Shown: positions 36,501 through 48,127 of the stretch, piece after piece
Position numbering within the stretch: position 1 is the first letter of the stretch
Layout: each line of letters opens with the position of its first letter
From: Isoetes taiwanensis
Taxonomy: Eukaryota; Streptophyta; Lycopodiopsida; Isoetales; Isoetaceae
Direction: 5' to 3'
DNA: 64,000 nt
Assembly (NCBI GenBank): GCA_021234155.1
Contig: JAJEKV010000129.1
Span: 349,579 to 413,578 of the forward strand
Made by a program: the position numbers and the translations under genes
The notes under the pieces: model-generated
What the model saw: only the letters and a program-made list of their open reading frames with translations
Told to the model about the DNA's origin: nothing
Database searches by the model: none

Positions 36501-38993
36501 GTGGTGTATGGAGAAGCCCAAAAGCTATCGCCAGCCTTTCTGCATGGCAAGACAGTGTCATTGCCTTTTCCTCATCATTAACAGGTCTTAAGACAAAGGT
36601 CTAAATTTGGTACATATCCTTCCTGCTTCATGCGTGAGCCTAAGGCTTCTAATATTGCAGATGTAAGCCCAACTTTGGTTGTCACCCACTACAAACTCAT
36701 GCAACTTATTGTCGGCTTCTATCAAAGCCTTTGCCATTACCTTCTTGCCCCTGCACACTTTCCAAGTTCTACTATTTTTCTTTGCATCATCCCACCTGCC
36801 AGTGCTGGAATATATGTTTGCCATAAGTGCATATGAAACTGCATGTCCAGGATTCATCTTGATTAGCTCCTCAAAGCATTTCCTCCCTAGTTCAATTTCA
36901 CTGTATGTCTTGCATGCACCCAGCAATTCTATCCATGTTTCTTTGGAAGGAATTATTGGCATCTTTTTCATCAATTTTTCTGCCTCATACAAGTAACCTG
37001 ATCGAGCAAAAAGATCAATCATGCAATTGTAATGATCTGTTATTGGCATAATGCTGTAATGCTCTCTCATTCTCCTAAAGTACTCAGTGCCCTTGAGTAC
37101 ATGGCAAGCACGACTACATGCAGTAAGAAGACATGTAAATGTAATAGCATCTGGCTTAATACCCTGTCTTTGCATATCCTCAAAAAGGTGTTCAGCCATT
37201 TCACCCGCATGGCTCAAACTATACCCTCTTATTAGGGCATTCCATGAAACAATATTTCTAATTCTCAATTTATCAAAGACTTCCTTTGCATCTGTCAGCG
37301 AGCCACATCTGGCGTACATGTCAATCAAAGAATTACCAATAAAAACATCTCTCTCAAATCCCTGCTGCTCAATCTCTGTATGCAAATCTCGGCCCTTGAG
37401 AACGGCTCCAATGCTACCACAAGCATTAAAAAGGCTAACATATGTCACAGCATCTGGTCTTATCCCTTCTGCTTGCATCTGCTCATAGCATTTTAGTGCT
37501 TCTTGCCCAAGCCCATGTTGAACATATCCTACAACTAGCGTGTTCCAAGAAATGGCATCTCGAAGTGGCATTTTGTGAAAAACTTCCTGTGCATCTGCGA
37601 GCATGCCACATTTAGCATACATGTCAAGCAAGGCATTGCCAATGAAAGAATCTCCTCCAAATCCCTTCTTTGTTACATCAGCATGTATTGCTCGTCCCTT
37701 GCCTATGGCCCCTATGCTTGTACAAGCATTTATGCTGCAAATATATGTGACCACATCCGGAGACACTCCCTCTTCTTGCATCTTCTCAAAACACCTCAAT
37801 GCTTCCATACTAGAACCATGTTCAGCATACCCAACAATCAGTGCAGTCCAAGACACAACGTTTCTAAATGGTAGCTTATCAAAGAGATTCTGTGCATCTT
37901 TAAGTGAACTACACTTAGCATACATGTCAATCAGACCGCTAGCAACATGGGGATGCCTTTCAAGCCCATTTGCTGCAACCATGGTATGTATTCCTCGTCC
38001 ACTGTCTATATCTTTAAGGCTAGCACATGCCTTCAACGTGCAGGCAAATGTGACGGCATCTGGAGACGCCTCGAGCTGCATATTTGTAAAACATTCCAGT
38101 GCTTTTTGGTAAAATCCATGCTCAACATACCCTGCAATTAAAGCATTCCAGGATACCACATTTCGAACAGGCAGTTTGTCAAAGGCTTCTTGTGCCTCAG
38201 ACAGTGACCCATTTTGCATACATGTAAACAAGACTGCTGCCAATAAAGACATCTCTTTTGTAAGTCCTTTTGCGAAATTTCCTTATGAATGTTTCTGCCC
38301 TTCTCGATTGCTGCAATGCTAGCACAAGCTTTCAGTGCAGTGGCAAATGTAAAAACATCAGGAGGAACACCTTCCAATTGCATCAGGTCAAAACATTTTA
38401 AAGCCTCTTCATTATGGCCATTGTCTACATATCCTGCAATAAGTGCATTCCATGAGACAACATCACAAACTGGAAGCTTATCAAAGACCTCTCGAGCCTC
38501 TGCTATGGAACCACATTTTGGCATACATGTCAATCAAACTGCTGGAAATAAATTGGTTTTCCTCAAGCCCCTTCTTTTTTATCTCATCATGAATCTTCTG
38601 ACCCCTCTTCAGATCTTTCAACCTCGCACAAGCCCGTAGTAGCGCCACTAGGGTAAAACTGCTAGGGTCTACATTCTTCTGTTGCATTTCTCCATACAGA
38701 CTTAAAGCATGTTGTGACTGTCCACAATGAATATATCCACATATGAGAGAGGTCCAAGAGTGCACATTTGGGTGAATTAACCTGTTGAAGACCCCTTGAG
38801 CATCAGGGACACTGCCACATTCCACAAACATTGGCACCATGTAATTTCCAATATTTTGATGGCTTTCCAGTCCATTACTAAAGACCCGTGCATGGGCACG
38901 CATAGCAGATTCTAGTCTCTTCTGTTTCTTGCAAAGCTGCAAGAGGTAGATCGAGTCCTCAACAGCATGCCGCATAGCCATATTATTGAACAC
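36337..38993 (-). pseudogene. PPR-DYW editing factor, several frameshifts
   Basis: A PLS-class PPR protein; such proteins bind organellar transcripts and, through the DYW domain, deaminate C to U. It starts at an ATG at 38993 (MFNNMAMRHAVEDSIYLLQL). At least seven repeat blocks follow, with LIDMYAKC, VVSWNALIAGY and FACTLKACAS-type segments, then an E region (HYNCMIDLFARSGYLYEAEK), an E+ trace (LHEFVVGDNQ) and a DYW domain. That domain keeps HAE (active-site His/Glu), CNDCH (zinc ligands) and ends DCGDMW, a variant of DYW. The longest intact frame is 38252-36588. Frames break at about 38520 (one extra A in a run), twice near 38230-38270, near 36665 and near 36590. It is intronless, as is usual. 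Most breaks are one- or two-base changes, so consensus errors are possible, but taken as read it is a pseudogene. Confidence 0.85.
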
Positions 38994-39331
38994 CGACTAA
39001 TTTGCCATAAAAAATTCATAGGGAGATAGTATCTGTATTTCTTCTAAATACCACGCAAGCATCCATAATCTCTGCAGTCCAAAACACTGTGTTCCGTTTA
39101 GGTTATGTTCCCATGAAACAGACCGCCTTCAAAAATTCCGGTCGATGTTAGGTTCGGCGAGATCCAGTGCAACCTTAAAATTTTCTGACATCAAATTTTG
39201 AGGTCAACTTCCTTGGTTTCTGTCCTCTAATTTTGAAGTCAAGGTTTCTGAATGCTCGGTCGGTCCCCTCCTTTGAGTCAAAACCTTTTTTGGGTTGCAA
39301 GGGTCAGGGCGCATCCCCATTCGTATAAGGG
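38994..39331. other. 5' flank of the PPR-DYW locus
   Basis: Expected promoter region on the minus strand. No clear TATA box or motif identified. Confidence 0.35.
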
Positions 39332-39398
39332 AAAGGCCCCCTGGCCTGTTTTCTGCCCGGGAAAGCGGGCCGGGCAGAAAACAGGCCAGGGGGCCTTT
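39332..39398. repeat. Perfect 29-bp inverted repeat
   Basis: Arms 39332-39360 and 39370-39398 are exact inverted copies (AAAGGCCCCCTGGCCTGTTT.. and its complement) around a 9-base loop. It is GC-rich and would form a very stable hairpin. No T-run follows that would suggest a terminator. Confidence 0.95.
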
Positions 39399-39405
39399 GC
39401 CCTAA

Positions 39406-39624
39406 CGGAAAAGATGACTGGAACCAATCCAGCGCCAATGCGTGGCGACAAAAGCGTAATAGCGGGTAAAACGGCGAATCTGAGTAAAAAAAAAAACGTA
39501 ATGCCGCGGTAAAAATTACAGAACGACGAGTAAAATTCTTGCCCATTTTCGGAGAAAGAATCATAGACACGTGTCGCGACATGATTGACGGACAGGGCTG
39601 GATTGGTTCCAGACGTCTTTTCCG
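39406..39624. mobile_element. Short element with 28-bp terminal inverted repeats
   Basis: Arms 39406-39433 and 39597-39624 match as inverted copies with three mismatches (CGGAAAAG..CTGGAACCAATCCAGC); weaker pairing continues inwards over CAATnCGTGGCGAC-like text. 219 bp long, non-coding, MITE-like. It directly abuts the perfect hairpin at 39332-39398. No target-site duplication found. Confidence 0.7.
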
Positions 39625-40036
39625 TCTTTTTAATGTAGTTTTGCCTTTGCTTTGTGGCAGGTAGTGACAAAAATAGTTTGGTCGCATTATCTCTCCTCCA
39701 ACCTCATTTCGTCCTTCGTGACAAAGGCAACTTCAAAAAATTCGAAAGTGGGAGAGAGAGGACTTCCCAGTTGCCAAATTCAGAACCGGGTTTGTCTTCT
39801 TGCTGGATTTGGTTTGTCTTGTAATGAAGAGATCCATTATGATTTGTTTCTTGCTCTGTTTTCAGGTTTAGGGCGCAATTTGCCTTGGGAATGGTCTTGA
39901 TGCAAATGCCTTTGCTTTTGCTTACATGGCAAAGCTCGGAGAACTGGGTTCTACCGTAATGGGGATGTCTTCCTCCTATCACAAGTTGTTGGATTAGATG
40001 CAATGCTTGCTTTTCAACACTAGTTCTAATCAACTA

Positions 40037-40064
40037 CTAGTTATGGTGCCCGGCGTTGCCGGGC
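40037..40064 (-). mobile_element. Helitron 3' terminus
   Basis: On the minus strand a perfect 7-bp GC hairpin (GCCCGGC, loop AAC, GCCGGGC; 40064-40048) is followed by seven bases and CTAG, then T. This is the standard Helitron 3' end: hairpin, short spacer, CTRR, inserted before T. The element body should extend to higher coordinates. I could not find its TC-type 5' end or a Rep/helicase gene, so it is either a non-autonomous element or a fragment. Confidence 0.7.
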
Positions 40065-41403
40065 TTTACTACAATTTGAAAGGATGGTAGAACAAAGATT
40101 GTGACAATTTTTGTATTTGGCATGAATGTAAAGGAAAATGAAGGTGTGAATGTGAGGGGCATTATTGCAAGTTTTTTGTTGATTTCGTGTATAACAGAAA
40201 TGCCCAAAAAAGACGCGTCGTGTAGACGCGTCTACCTACATGGTGAAATGCATCATAACCAAGAAGACATGTTTATGCTGCCTACGTGAGATGAGAAGGC
40301 ATGAACATGTAGCACAAAGAGCATATATAATTTTTGATCATTGTGAATGCCAATTGCTTCTCTAGCATCGGCACACATACATTGACTCATGAGTCTCTTT
40401 AGTTGAGTTATATAGTGGTTCATCATAGCTAGTTGCTAGGGGAATTTCATGTAGCACAAAAAGATGTATTGAGTTTTCACACAGCCATAGGATACATATC
40501 GCTAGTAAGGGTTCCATTAAGTTGTTAGGACAGTTGTACATTTGATAGGATAAATCACATGTAGTGATGATTGCAATGATGCTTGTAGTGGTATTTCAAA
40601 TGATGCTTGTCCTGGAAGAAGTTAGAATGCACCAGATTCAGATAAAGTCCATAGCATGCTAATGAATTTGTCCTTGAAGTATTTTTATATACCCACTTAT
40701 ATTCCTTACAATTTGCCATGCACACTAAGAAATGAGCTTGCCAAATGAACGATAGTGGTATGAGTTTAGTATTTGCATTGTAAAGGTTAAAAGGTGACGC
40801 AAAAACTCGTCAAACCATTCAAAAGCATTTTCAATCTTGTGGCCTACCTTAGTCTGTGCATTGCAACATGATAAGCTCTTTAGGGAAGATGTAGTTCCCA
40901 AAGTGCTAAAGAAACAAAGGGATGTAACTTCCACTTGGGCAAATTTATAACTGCACCTAACCATTTAGAGGGTCATAGGTAAGGCTAAACGCAACATAGT
41001 AGCATCCACTGCATATTATTTGCTTATTATCGTTCATCGAGATAAGGTTACTTTCCTTTGCAATGTTCAAAGCTACAAAATAAATTTAACATCGGGCCTG
41101 ATAGTCAATGTTCATCCAATACTGCTCTAACCTTTGCTTGCAAGTAATGTGCAAATATTTAAAGATGTTGAAGTGATTGTTCTACAGAATAGATACCAAT
41201 ATTGTAATTAGCACACATGTATGAAATAGGAAAAATAGGGGCCAAGGTTGCAATTTATTTTGTATGTTGGAAAAGACAAACTGGATGTAATCGAGCCGTC
41301 TTGTGCAATAAGCATGCAATAACTTCTATGCTACTTTCTGCACTTTTACTGATTTTCTGCTTTTACTGATTTTCCGCTTTAATTAGTACTTTTACTGATT
41401 CAA

Positions 41404-41575
41404 CTTGGTGAATGATATGGCACAACATCTAAATGTTGTACCATCACATACTTTTGTTGAAACTCCTCTCACCCAAACATGTTAGGCGCTCAGCTTGGTG
41501 AATGATATGGCACAACATCTAAATGTTGTACCATCACATACTTTTGTTGAAACTCCTCTCACCCAAACATGTTAG
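41404..41575. repeat. Tandem duplication, 90-bp unit
   Basis: Two almost exact copies start CTTGGTGAATGATATGGCAC and end CCCAAACATGTTAG. Each contains the palindrome CAACATCTAAATGTTG. Confidence 0.95.
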
Positions 41576-41638
41576 CACATATGTTGAAACTTCGACAAAA
41601 CCTTGGAGGTGTTTTGTGGCTCTAAGGGCCTTTCTGTT

Positions 41639-41948
41639 TATCACACCATGAATGCTTTAGGACGTCTCCAACACATGTTCTCAGATACTGCTATACAATT
41701 ACAACGTACAACATATACTTAATCGTTGAAACTCCTTTTATCATACCATGAATGCTTTAGGACGTCTCCAACACATGTTCTTAGATACTGCTATACAATT
41801 ACAACGTACATATACTTAATCGTTGAAACTCCTTTTATCACACCATGAATGCTTTAGGACATCTCCAACACATGTTCTCAGATACTGCTATACAAGATAC
41901 TGCTATACAATTACAACGTACAACATATACTTAATCGTTGAAACTCCT
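41639..41948. repeat. Three tandem copies of a ~100-bp unit
   Basis: Units begin at about 41639, 41741 and 41838 with TCA.ACCATGAATGCTTTAGG and end TTAATCGTTGAAACTCCT. The last copy has a short internal duplication of AGATACTGCTATACA. Confidence 0.95.
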
Positions 41949-44912
41949 GCTAGCCAACCATGGAGACGTATATATTGAAATTGGCAATAGATGTATTTTT
42001 GTGGCTTTAAAAGCAACCCAGATGTTGAAGGTCCTATATTCAATTTTGAAGATTCAATGAGAATTTACACATTACCGATTTGAAATGAGATCTCATTGTT
42101 TCGTATCAAGGCATCTCATCCAAAATAATTCCATAAAAAACGAAAAAGAGAATATATGTATATAAAGAGGTAAGCTATTGAATCTCTTTTGAATAATGAG
42201 GTGCAGCTCACCAATCACAAAATTTCTAAAACTTGAAACTCACAGGCTATAAGGTAGTATAAGAAGCAACATACCCAAAACAAAGAGGTGGTGTCCAAGG
42301 CTTGAATTATGGCAGCTAGAATGACATCTAAGCCCATAAACGGAGGGGCATAAAGCCATCTCTTCACTGCCAGTCGATTAAATGCACATGGCTGGCGCCG
42401 ACAAATGCACCATTTAAACTAACGAAAGAAACAACTAAGTGCTACATGTATCTAAGATTGAAACGTTAAATAAAACTCGAAAGCATATTTTGCTATTACC
42501 TTTAGGATCCACAGGTAGCTACCATTCTGCAAATGCAACATTCTGATGAAAGTTTATTGAACGACTTTCTTATACAACACAAATGATTTTATAAAGGTTC
42601 CTTCCTCCTCAATGCCTCTCAACTACCTACAACACACTTCTCCATCTACCAAGAAAGCTTTTAAAAAGGAATATAAAAAGAACCTTTAGAAATCGAAGGC
42701 TGTTACTGCATCAAAAATATTTGGCTCGCTGCAAGCATGATTGCTATAACCATTTCGACTTTTCTCCCTAACATGGCATTCCTCCTATTAAAGAGATGAT
42801 TGTAATAAGTAATTACTGGAACACGTGAATCAGCATTCTCAAAGAGAGCTATGGTGACTAATTAACAGAACATGTGAATTAGCATGGACAGTTTTAACCA
42901 CATGAAAAGTGCCTCATCCATAGTACTGCAAATATTAAAAGTCAATGCATAGAACTTTGCGCAGAAAAGACAACGCCAAGGTGTTTAATGCAGTTGGACT
43001 ACTTACAATAGATATCAAAAGAATCATTTTTAAAATAATAGCATGCAAATACACATACAAAGAGCATTCTTGACCTATTCAGTTGCTTTTGCTCCATAGT
43101 ATGAAGCTATGAACCCAACTTTGTGTTCTGTGGCTTGCGTAAAGTATAACAGAGCGTGTACAGCTGCAGAGAAATTTCACATTTGAGTTCTATTATACAT
43201 GGCATGGTTTTGCTCCATTCTAGATAGTGGACATTGCAGATTATACCTGTCTGTGCTAGCAGCAGAGTCATTTCAGAAGGCATTCAAAATTTGGATGTAT
43301 AAAATGTAGGGAGATGAGTTGTGCCTCTAAAAGCAAGACACAGATGGAGACATGGAAGATAACTACAGACACAGATGGAGACATGGAAGCAAGGAATGAA
43401 TATGCTAGTAATTAGATATGTAACAGAGTTTAGTAGTAGAAAAATAGAATCTCAACATTTGCTTCTGCTACTCTATGCTAATAAAAGTGGAAAAGTGTTG
43501 GAATTCTTCTTGTAATAGCGAAAGCACTTGTTATAACTCATCTAAGCATAATAGTACTATTTTGTAGATGAATAAAACTTGGATGTTCTAATGATCATAC
43601 CTTTGTAAGTGGTGGTTGTTCTTGGAATGGTCGGCCTCAAATAACTCATTAGATTTGAGAGAACTAAATGCATCCGAGCTGACCTGACCTGACCTGTCTG
43701 ACACATGCCCTGATCAAACTTAAACTGATCAGAAGCTTGAGTACATCAAGGCATCAACTGATCATGCATGATTAGAATGTACATACCTAAGAAAGAGCCG
43801 AAAGTAAAACTCACCTCCAGCTCATGGATATTAGGCTCATGTTAGCAACTTCAAAATGACGTACCACACCAAATCTATTGGTAAACATCCAAGCTCCTAA
43901 TAAGATAATGACTTGCAACAATACGTTGATCCAGTGGTCATGTAGCATGTACCTTGTAGAAGTTAGACATCAATTGAAGCATGAATAAAACAAATTGACA
44001 ACAAATCCACCATTGCAACTAAGAAAAAAGCATTGTAGAGAAAGCTATGAAGCCTCCGTGTATATTGTGTCCTAGTCCATCAAACACCCGGCGCACGCAA
44101 TACATCAAGAATTAAAGAACTAAAAACTTCAAATTCTTATTTTAAAATCTGACTGCAACACAGTTTTTGCAAAATCATGCATGCCACTTCAATAACTTAC
44201 TGCATTCCTTTGCGGAATCATGCATGCCCACTTCAATAACTTACTGCTTATTCCTGATCACATACAACTCATAGAGGCGAGATAAACGTTATCTGCCTCT
44301 TATATTGATGCCCCTTCTTTGAGGCAAGATTCCAACATATCAACTGCAATAAATATCCACCATGCCACAATTACCTCAGATTCCATCTCTGAAGATCACA
44401 GCATTGAAGATCACATGCTGGTGTTTGCAAAGACATCTAATAGTAAATCCGCTAGATTTGGAGATGGCTGCATCAAACTAAATTGCAAAAACAACATACA
44501 TAAACACTCTCATGTACAAAAACACAAATATATGGAATAAGAACATGAATCAATGGTTGTTCAGGCTTTTACCTTCTAACAATTACCTGTATAGAATCTG
44601 CAAGGCCATAATATAAGGCAATGAAAAACATTATCTATAGCTGATGGATGGTTCTATAGCTCAAGGTTTTGGCAGAAACAATCATGTGGGTTAGGTAACG
44701 AAGATATCTAATCTGGACTTGGAAGTTCTAGACTTGAAAGTTATAGATATGCACATTGCAAGAGCTCCAATTGAAGGACTGCCTGCAGAGAGTCCCGGTT
44801 TACACAAATGGAGCTATAGATTTGTCTATCATCGCCTAGGATGATCTATGTGACACAACAGCAAGAAATCAACAGGAATGAAATATCTGGAAAGAAAAGG
44901 CTAATAAAGTAC

Positions 44913-45125
44913 CTGGAAACTTGCAAATTTGAATCAGCAACCTCATAAGCTCCAACTATAAATTTCGATCCAACTATAGCAAAAAGTTTCTGCGATTGCC
45001 ATCAAAAGGATTGGATGGTGACTTACCACAGCAGACTCAAGAGAAGACAGGAGTTTTCGGCAACGAAGGTCGGGAAAACTTGCAAAAACATATTCTTCAT
45101 GGCCTGCATGCCGAAATGAGGGCAA
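44913..45125 (-). CDS. Unidentified gene, two phase-matched exons
   Basis: Exon 45125-45027 (ATG start, 33 codons, MPSFRHAGHEEYVFASF then RCRKLLSSLESAV) ends exactly at a codon boundary with GTG/GTAAGT. Exon 44989-44913 follows GCAATCGCAG, opens in phase (KLFAIVGSKFIVGAYEVADS, then NLQVS) and ends CCAG/GTACTT with two bases over. A third exon starting at about 44791 after CTCTGCAG would continue in phase (QSFNWSSCNVHIYNFQV, then stop at 44734), but another reading is possible. The gene is small and I do not recognise it. The start codon lies in a tandem duplication (45101-45279), so the true N-terminus could lie upstream in another frame. Confidence 0.38.
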
Positions 45126-45279
45126 AATCCACCTGCATAAACCCTTCCAATTTGGATTTCGAAATCATGGAACCAAACTGCCCGATGGCCTGCATGCATG
45201 CCGAAATGAGGGCAAAATCCACCTGCATAAACCCTTGTAATTTTGATTTCGAAATCATAGAGGAACCAAACTGCCCGAT
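45101..45279. repeat. Tandem duplication, 86-92-bp unit
   Basis: Two copies beginning GGCCTGCATGC and ending CCAAACTGCCCGAT, at 45101-45186 and 45187-45279. The unit includes AAATGAGGGCAAAATCCACC. It stays open in two minus-strand frames and overlaps the start of the candidate gene at 44913-45125. Confidence 0.93.
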
Positions 45280-46019
45280 TTTTGGAGGACCGTAAAATTT
45301 TACCGGCAACAGAAGCCCTCACAACCTTGGAAAAATTAGCCTAGAAAAAAACCTAAAAAGTTTTTCACTTGACGGAAAAACCGAATTTAAACAATAGAGG
45401 ATTCTTTGTATGCTTTCACCTTCTCCCTTTTTCTTGTATCTTCTTCACAATCCGTTCTTTCAATTCCTCATGGGCAACCTTTTGTGCAACAGCACCTTGT
45501 TAAGGTTGGGGAAGGTGTTTAATATTTTGGTTTTTGTTTATTGTATTTTTTAAATGTTTATTTTAAGACAATCTCGTGTCATATGGGCTTCCTTTTTTTG
45601 CGATGGTGGCAGTAGAGATTGCATGGCTAGAGAGGGGTTTGTTGAAGGCAGAGCAATAACAGTGCACTCTTGTGGATTTGGTTGCGAAAACCTTAGGCAA
45701 AGCCGTATGGAGGTTCGATATTCCCTTAAAACCTTAGGCGAACTCGTATTTCATATTTTAAAATCATAGGCGCCTCCAATCATAAATGACATAAGCAAAA
45801 TGAGAGGTACCCAGAGGCCCCAACATACATTCTGGGCTGTAGGATCGATCCGACGATTGTGGTTAGAATATTTAGCACAATAACAGGGAGTTCCAGGGGG
45901 ATTTGATGTGGATGTAAAAATATTAATTCCTAAAACCATAGGCCATATATCCCTAAAACAATTGAATGTGTTGTTATAAAAAAAAACATAGATTGAAGAT
46001 AGAAAATAATCACATTAGC
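45280..46019. other. Spacer left of the tandem array
   Basis: AT-rich with homopolymers; the open frame at 45554-45769 (plus) shows no motif. Nothing supported. Confidence 0.4.
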
Positions 46020-46755
46020 TTTTTTTTTTTTTTTTTTTTTAAGGATAATAATCAAATTCTAGAAGTGCAAGGTATGCTACATATTGAAGCAATGGAATTT
46101 GTACACATGCTGTGACTACCAACTATGGAAATACGGCAAAATATTGAAGGCAAGGTATTTTGTTAACATGCACAATCTATCTTGTTTGACAAACTTTACG
46201 GTTTTGCCTATACTGATTAAATGTAGCATGCACTGATTAAAAATGTAGCATGCACTGATTAAAAAATACTTTATTCTTTGGACCATATATATGGTCGTGG
46301 GTTTTTTTAGGCTGGTGACGAACTTATGGTTCTGAAGTATGGATCTACTTAAAAGATTATAGATATGTTTAATGCAGCTGAAAATTAGAGAACTATTTGC
46401 AGCTTATGCAGCATAGAAATCTGTGAGAAGTAACTCTCTGTAAATGACTTTAAACTTCTTGTGCATTTTGGCTTGGAGTAACATGGCCTTCATATCTTTT
46501 TAAGAAACCTGTAACTGAGCGGAAGGTGATAGTATGTTCTAGAATCTTAGAATGCATTGTGATGATAAAATGCATGTGAGGAATTGAGATGCACCATTTG
46601 GCCGTACAGTTAGCTACTGTGGTGGGTTTGCATATTAATTTAAGGCTGCTTTCTAACTATGATATATGGTTGGCAGCATAATATGGGAACTGGACATGCT
46701 GATAATTTAATAATCCTATGTTTGCATGTCTCCACAATTGTTTTGCCCATTTCAG

Positions 46756-47981
46756 GGGACTTTTTACAAAGTGAAGGGTGATAAACCCAAGAAGTTCACA
46801 GCTTACCTGTTAGTAGCTTAGGCTTTTACCCATTCTTTGGCTAACTGTCCTCTGGTTCTACTGGTAACCGAACTTCTTGCTCTTTGTTTTGAAGTTGTGA
46901 GAAATGCAATATTTTATTCGTTTACACGGCATGAAAGCTAAGGATGATTCAAGATCAACTTTCAACATGGCTTCAACAGCAGATATCACTTTTAATGTAT
47001 ACTTTTTTATTCTCAAATGGCAATATAGTTTGTGGTCTTGGATATAAAGATCAAGAAATGATTACTGTACTTCTTCTCAAAGTATTTAATGGAATTAAAT
47101 TTTTGATACTTTGTAACCAGATTAAGGCTTAGGTTAGTGGGCACCTGTTCTAACCTAAGGCTGCCAATTGTATCTGAAAATGGTCTTTGCATGAAGTCCA
47201 TTGGATGGTAAAAGTCTGTGTAAACGGACTTAAAGGTTTTTTTTCTCTTCACCCAGTTCTCTAGTTTTACTAGAGACCTTAATCATGGTTACTATTGTAT
47301 TTCAGGTGTAAACATTGAGTTACTAATGGCATTGACATAATCGTATTGATACTCATTGGATATTTATAGGAATTGGCATGCTGAAAATGATGATTCTGAT
47401 ACAAGCAATCGATATAATTGAACCTTACAACTCAAGCACTATGATTGGAGAACTGACAGCCCAGCTCTGCTGTTCATACTATCATGACATATATCAAGAA
47501 TGAGGAAAAGCATCTCAATGCATGCAGTATAAGACACCTGCTCTAATTGCAGTATGACATGTGCACATTTGCTGTTCTAAATGATAAGGACATTAAGCAA
47601 CTATTGAGACTGTACCAGCTTATCAATGAGTTGAGAAACATATTACATGTGAAGATGGTCAGTGTATCCTCACCATATAACAGTTTCTACTTCGTGAGAT
47701 CGGAAATATTTTGTCAAGAAAACTATCATATGAAATAAATTGCCGTTGGGCTTATGAAAAATCTATGAATTGCCATTGGGCTTATGAAAAATCTATGCTT
47801 ATGAAAAATCTATGAATTGCCATTGGGCTTATGAAAAATCTATGAATTGCCAATGTATTGCATACTATATCGACAAGCTTTGAAGCGATTATAATCAGTT
47901 GTTGCTAAGACAATGGCATTCTGGTGTTGTGCTTTTCCTAATGAAGCAATTCCTGGAGTTCTCTACAACTTCAATGACATG
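46756..47981 (+). other. Exon-like segments in unit A1, unidentified
   Basis: Three segments lie between canonical splice signals. (1) CCATTTCAG then 46756-46821: GTFYKVKGDKPKKFTAYLL.., stop at 46819-46821; only a synonymous change in A2 (48847-48912). (2) CTAATTGCAG then 47552-47656: YDMCTFAVLNDKDIKQLLR.., ending at a codon boundary with ATG/GTCAGT. (3) ATAATCAG then 47898-47981, ending ATG/GTAAGA; in one frame it reads TMAFWCCAFPNEAIPGVLY. In that frame segment 3 of A1 would join in phase to segment 1 of A2. I do not recognise the protein. The sequence between them is full of stops, so these are exons or remnants. Confidence 0.35.
47741..47856. repeat. 34-bp minisatellite in unit A1
   Basis: Units of TGCCATTGGGCTTATGAAAA followed by ATCTATGAAT repeat three to four times, with one shortened unit. 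The same array occurs in A3 at about 62853-62968. Confidence 0.93.
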
Positions 47982-48021
47982 GTAAGATTTTTTACAAAGT
48001 AATTGAGTAAACAACTATAGG

Positions 48022-48127
48022 AAGGGTAGGGCCTTGTGGTACAACAAGGTCCTACTCTCCTTGTTGTTACCAAAGAATAATGATCACACAAGGCCCTCTG
48101 ACCTACGGTAGGAGGCAGGCTTTTTTT
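48022..48127 (+). other. Terminal hairpin module of unit A1
   Basis: A 12-bp stem, GTAGGGCCTTGT (48026-48037) with ACAAGGTCCTAC (48044-48055), has one G-T wobble and loop GGTACA. It is followed by CTCTCCTTGTTGTTACC, a GGCCCTCTGACCTACGG block, GGAGGCAGGC and T7. The whole ~105 bp aligns with the end of unit B (58818-58932), where it lies 30 bp after the reverse-transcriptase stop. Likely the 3' untranslated end of a PLE, kept by selection for RNA structure or priming. Confidence 0.75.

Larger units (their letters stand above)
40065..44912. other. Long AT-rich stretch, mostly non-coding
   Basis: No complete gene seen. Local tandem duplications are listed separately. At about 42430-42370 (minus) a short open segment, NGAFVGASHVHLIDWQ followed by a stop, comes after a TTCGTTAG acceptor-like site; it could be the last exon of a minus-strand gene such as the one at 44913-45125, but nothing links them. 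The Helitron ending at 40037 should cover part of this stretch. Confidence 0.4.
46020..48127 (+). repeat. Array unit A1 (complete, 2.1 kb)
   Basis: Begins with a T21 run (46020-46040) then AAGGATAATAATCAAATTC, and ends with the hairpin module and T-run at 48121-48127, where the next unit begins with the same AAGGATAATAATC text. It contains no reverse transcriptase but several exon-like segments (see separate entry) and a 34-bp minisatellite. It is either a duplicated piece of a host gene with a 5'-truncated PLE 3' end in an intron, or a non-autonomous element. Confidence 0.88.
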
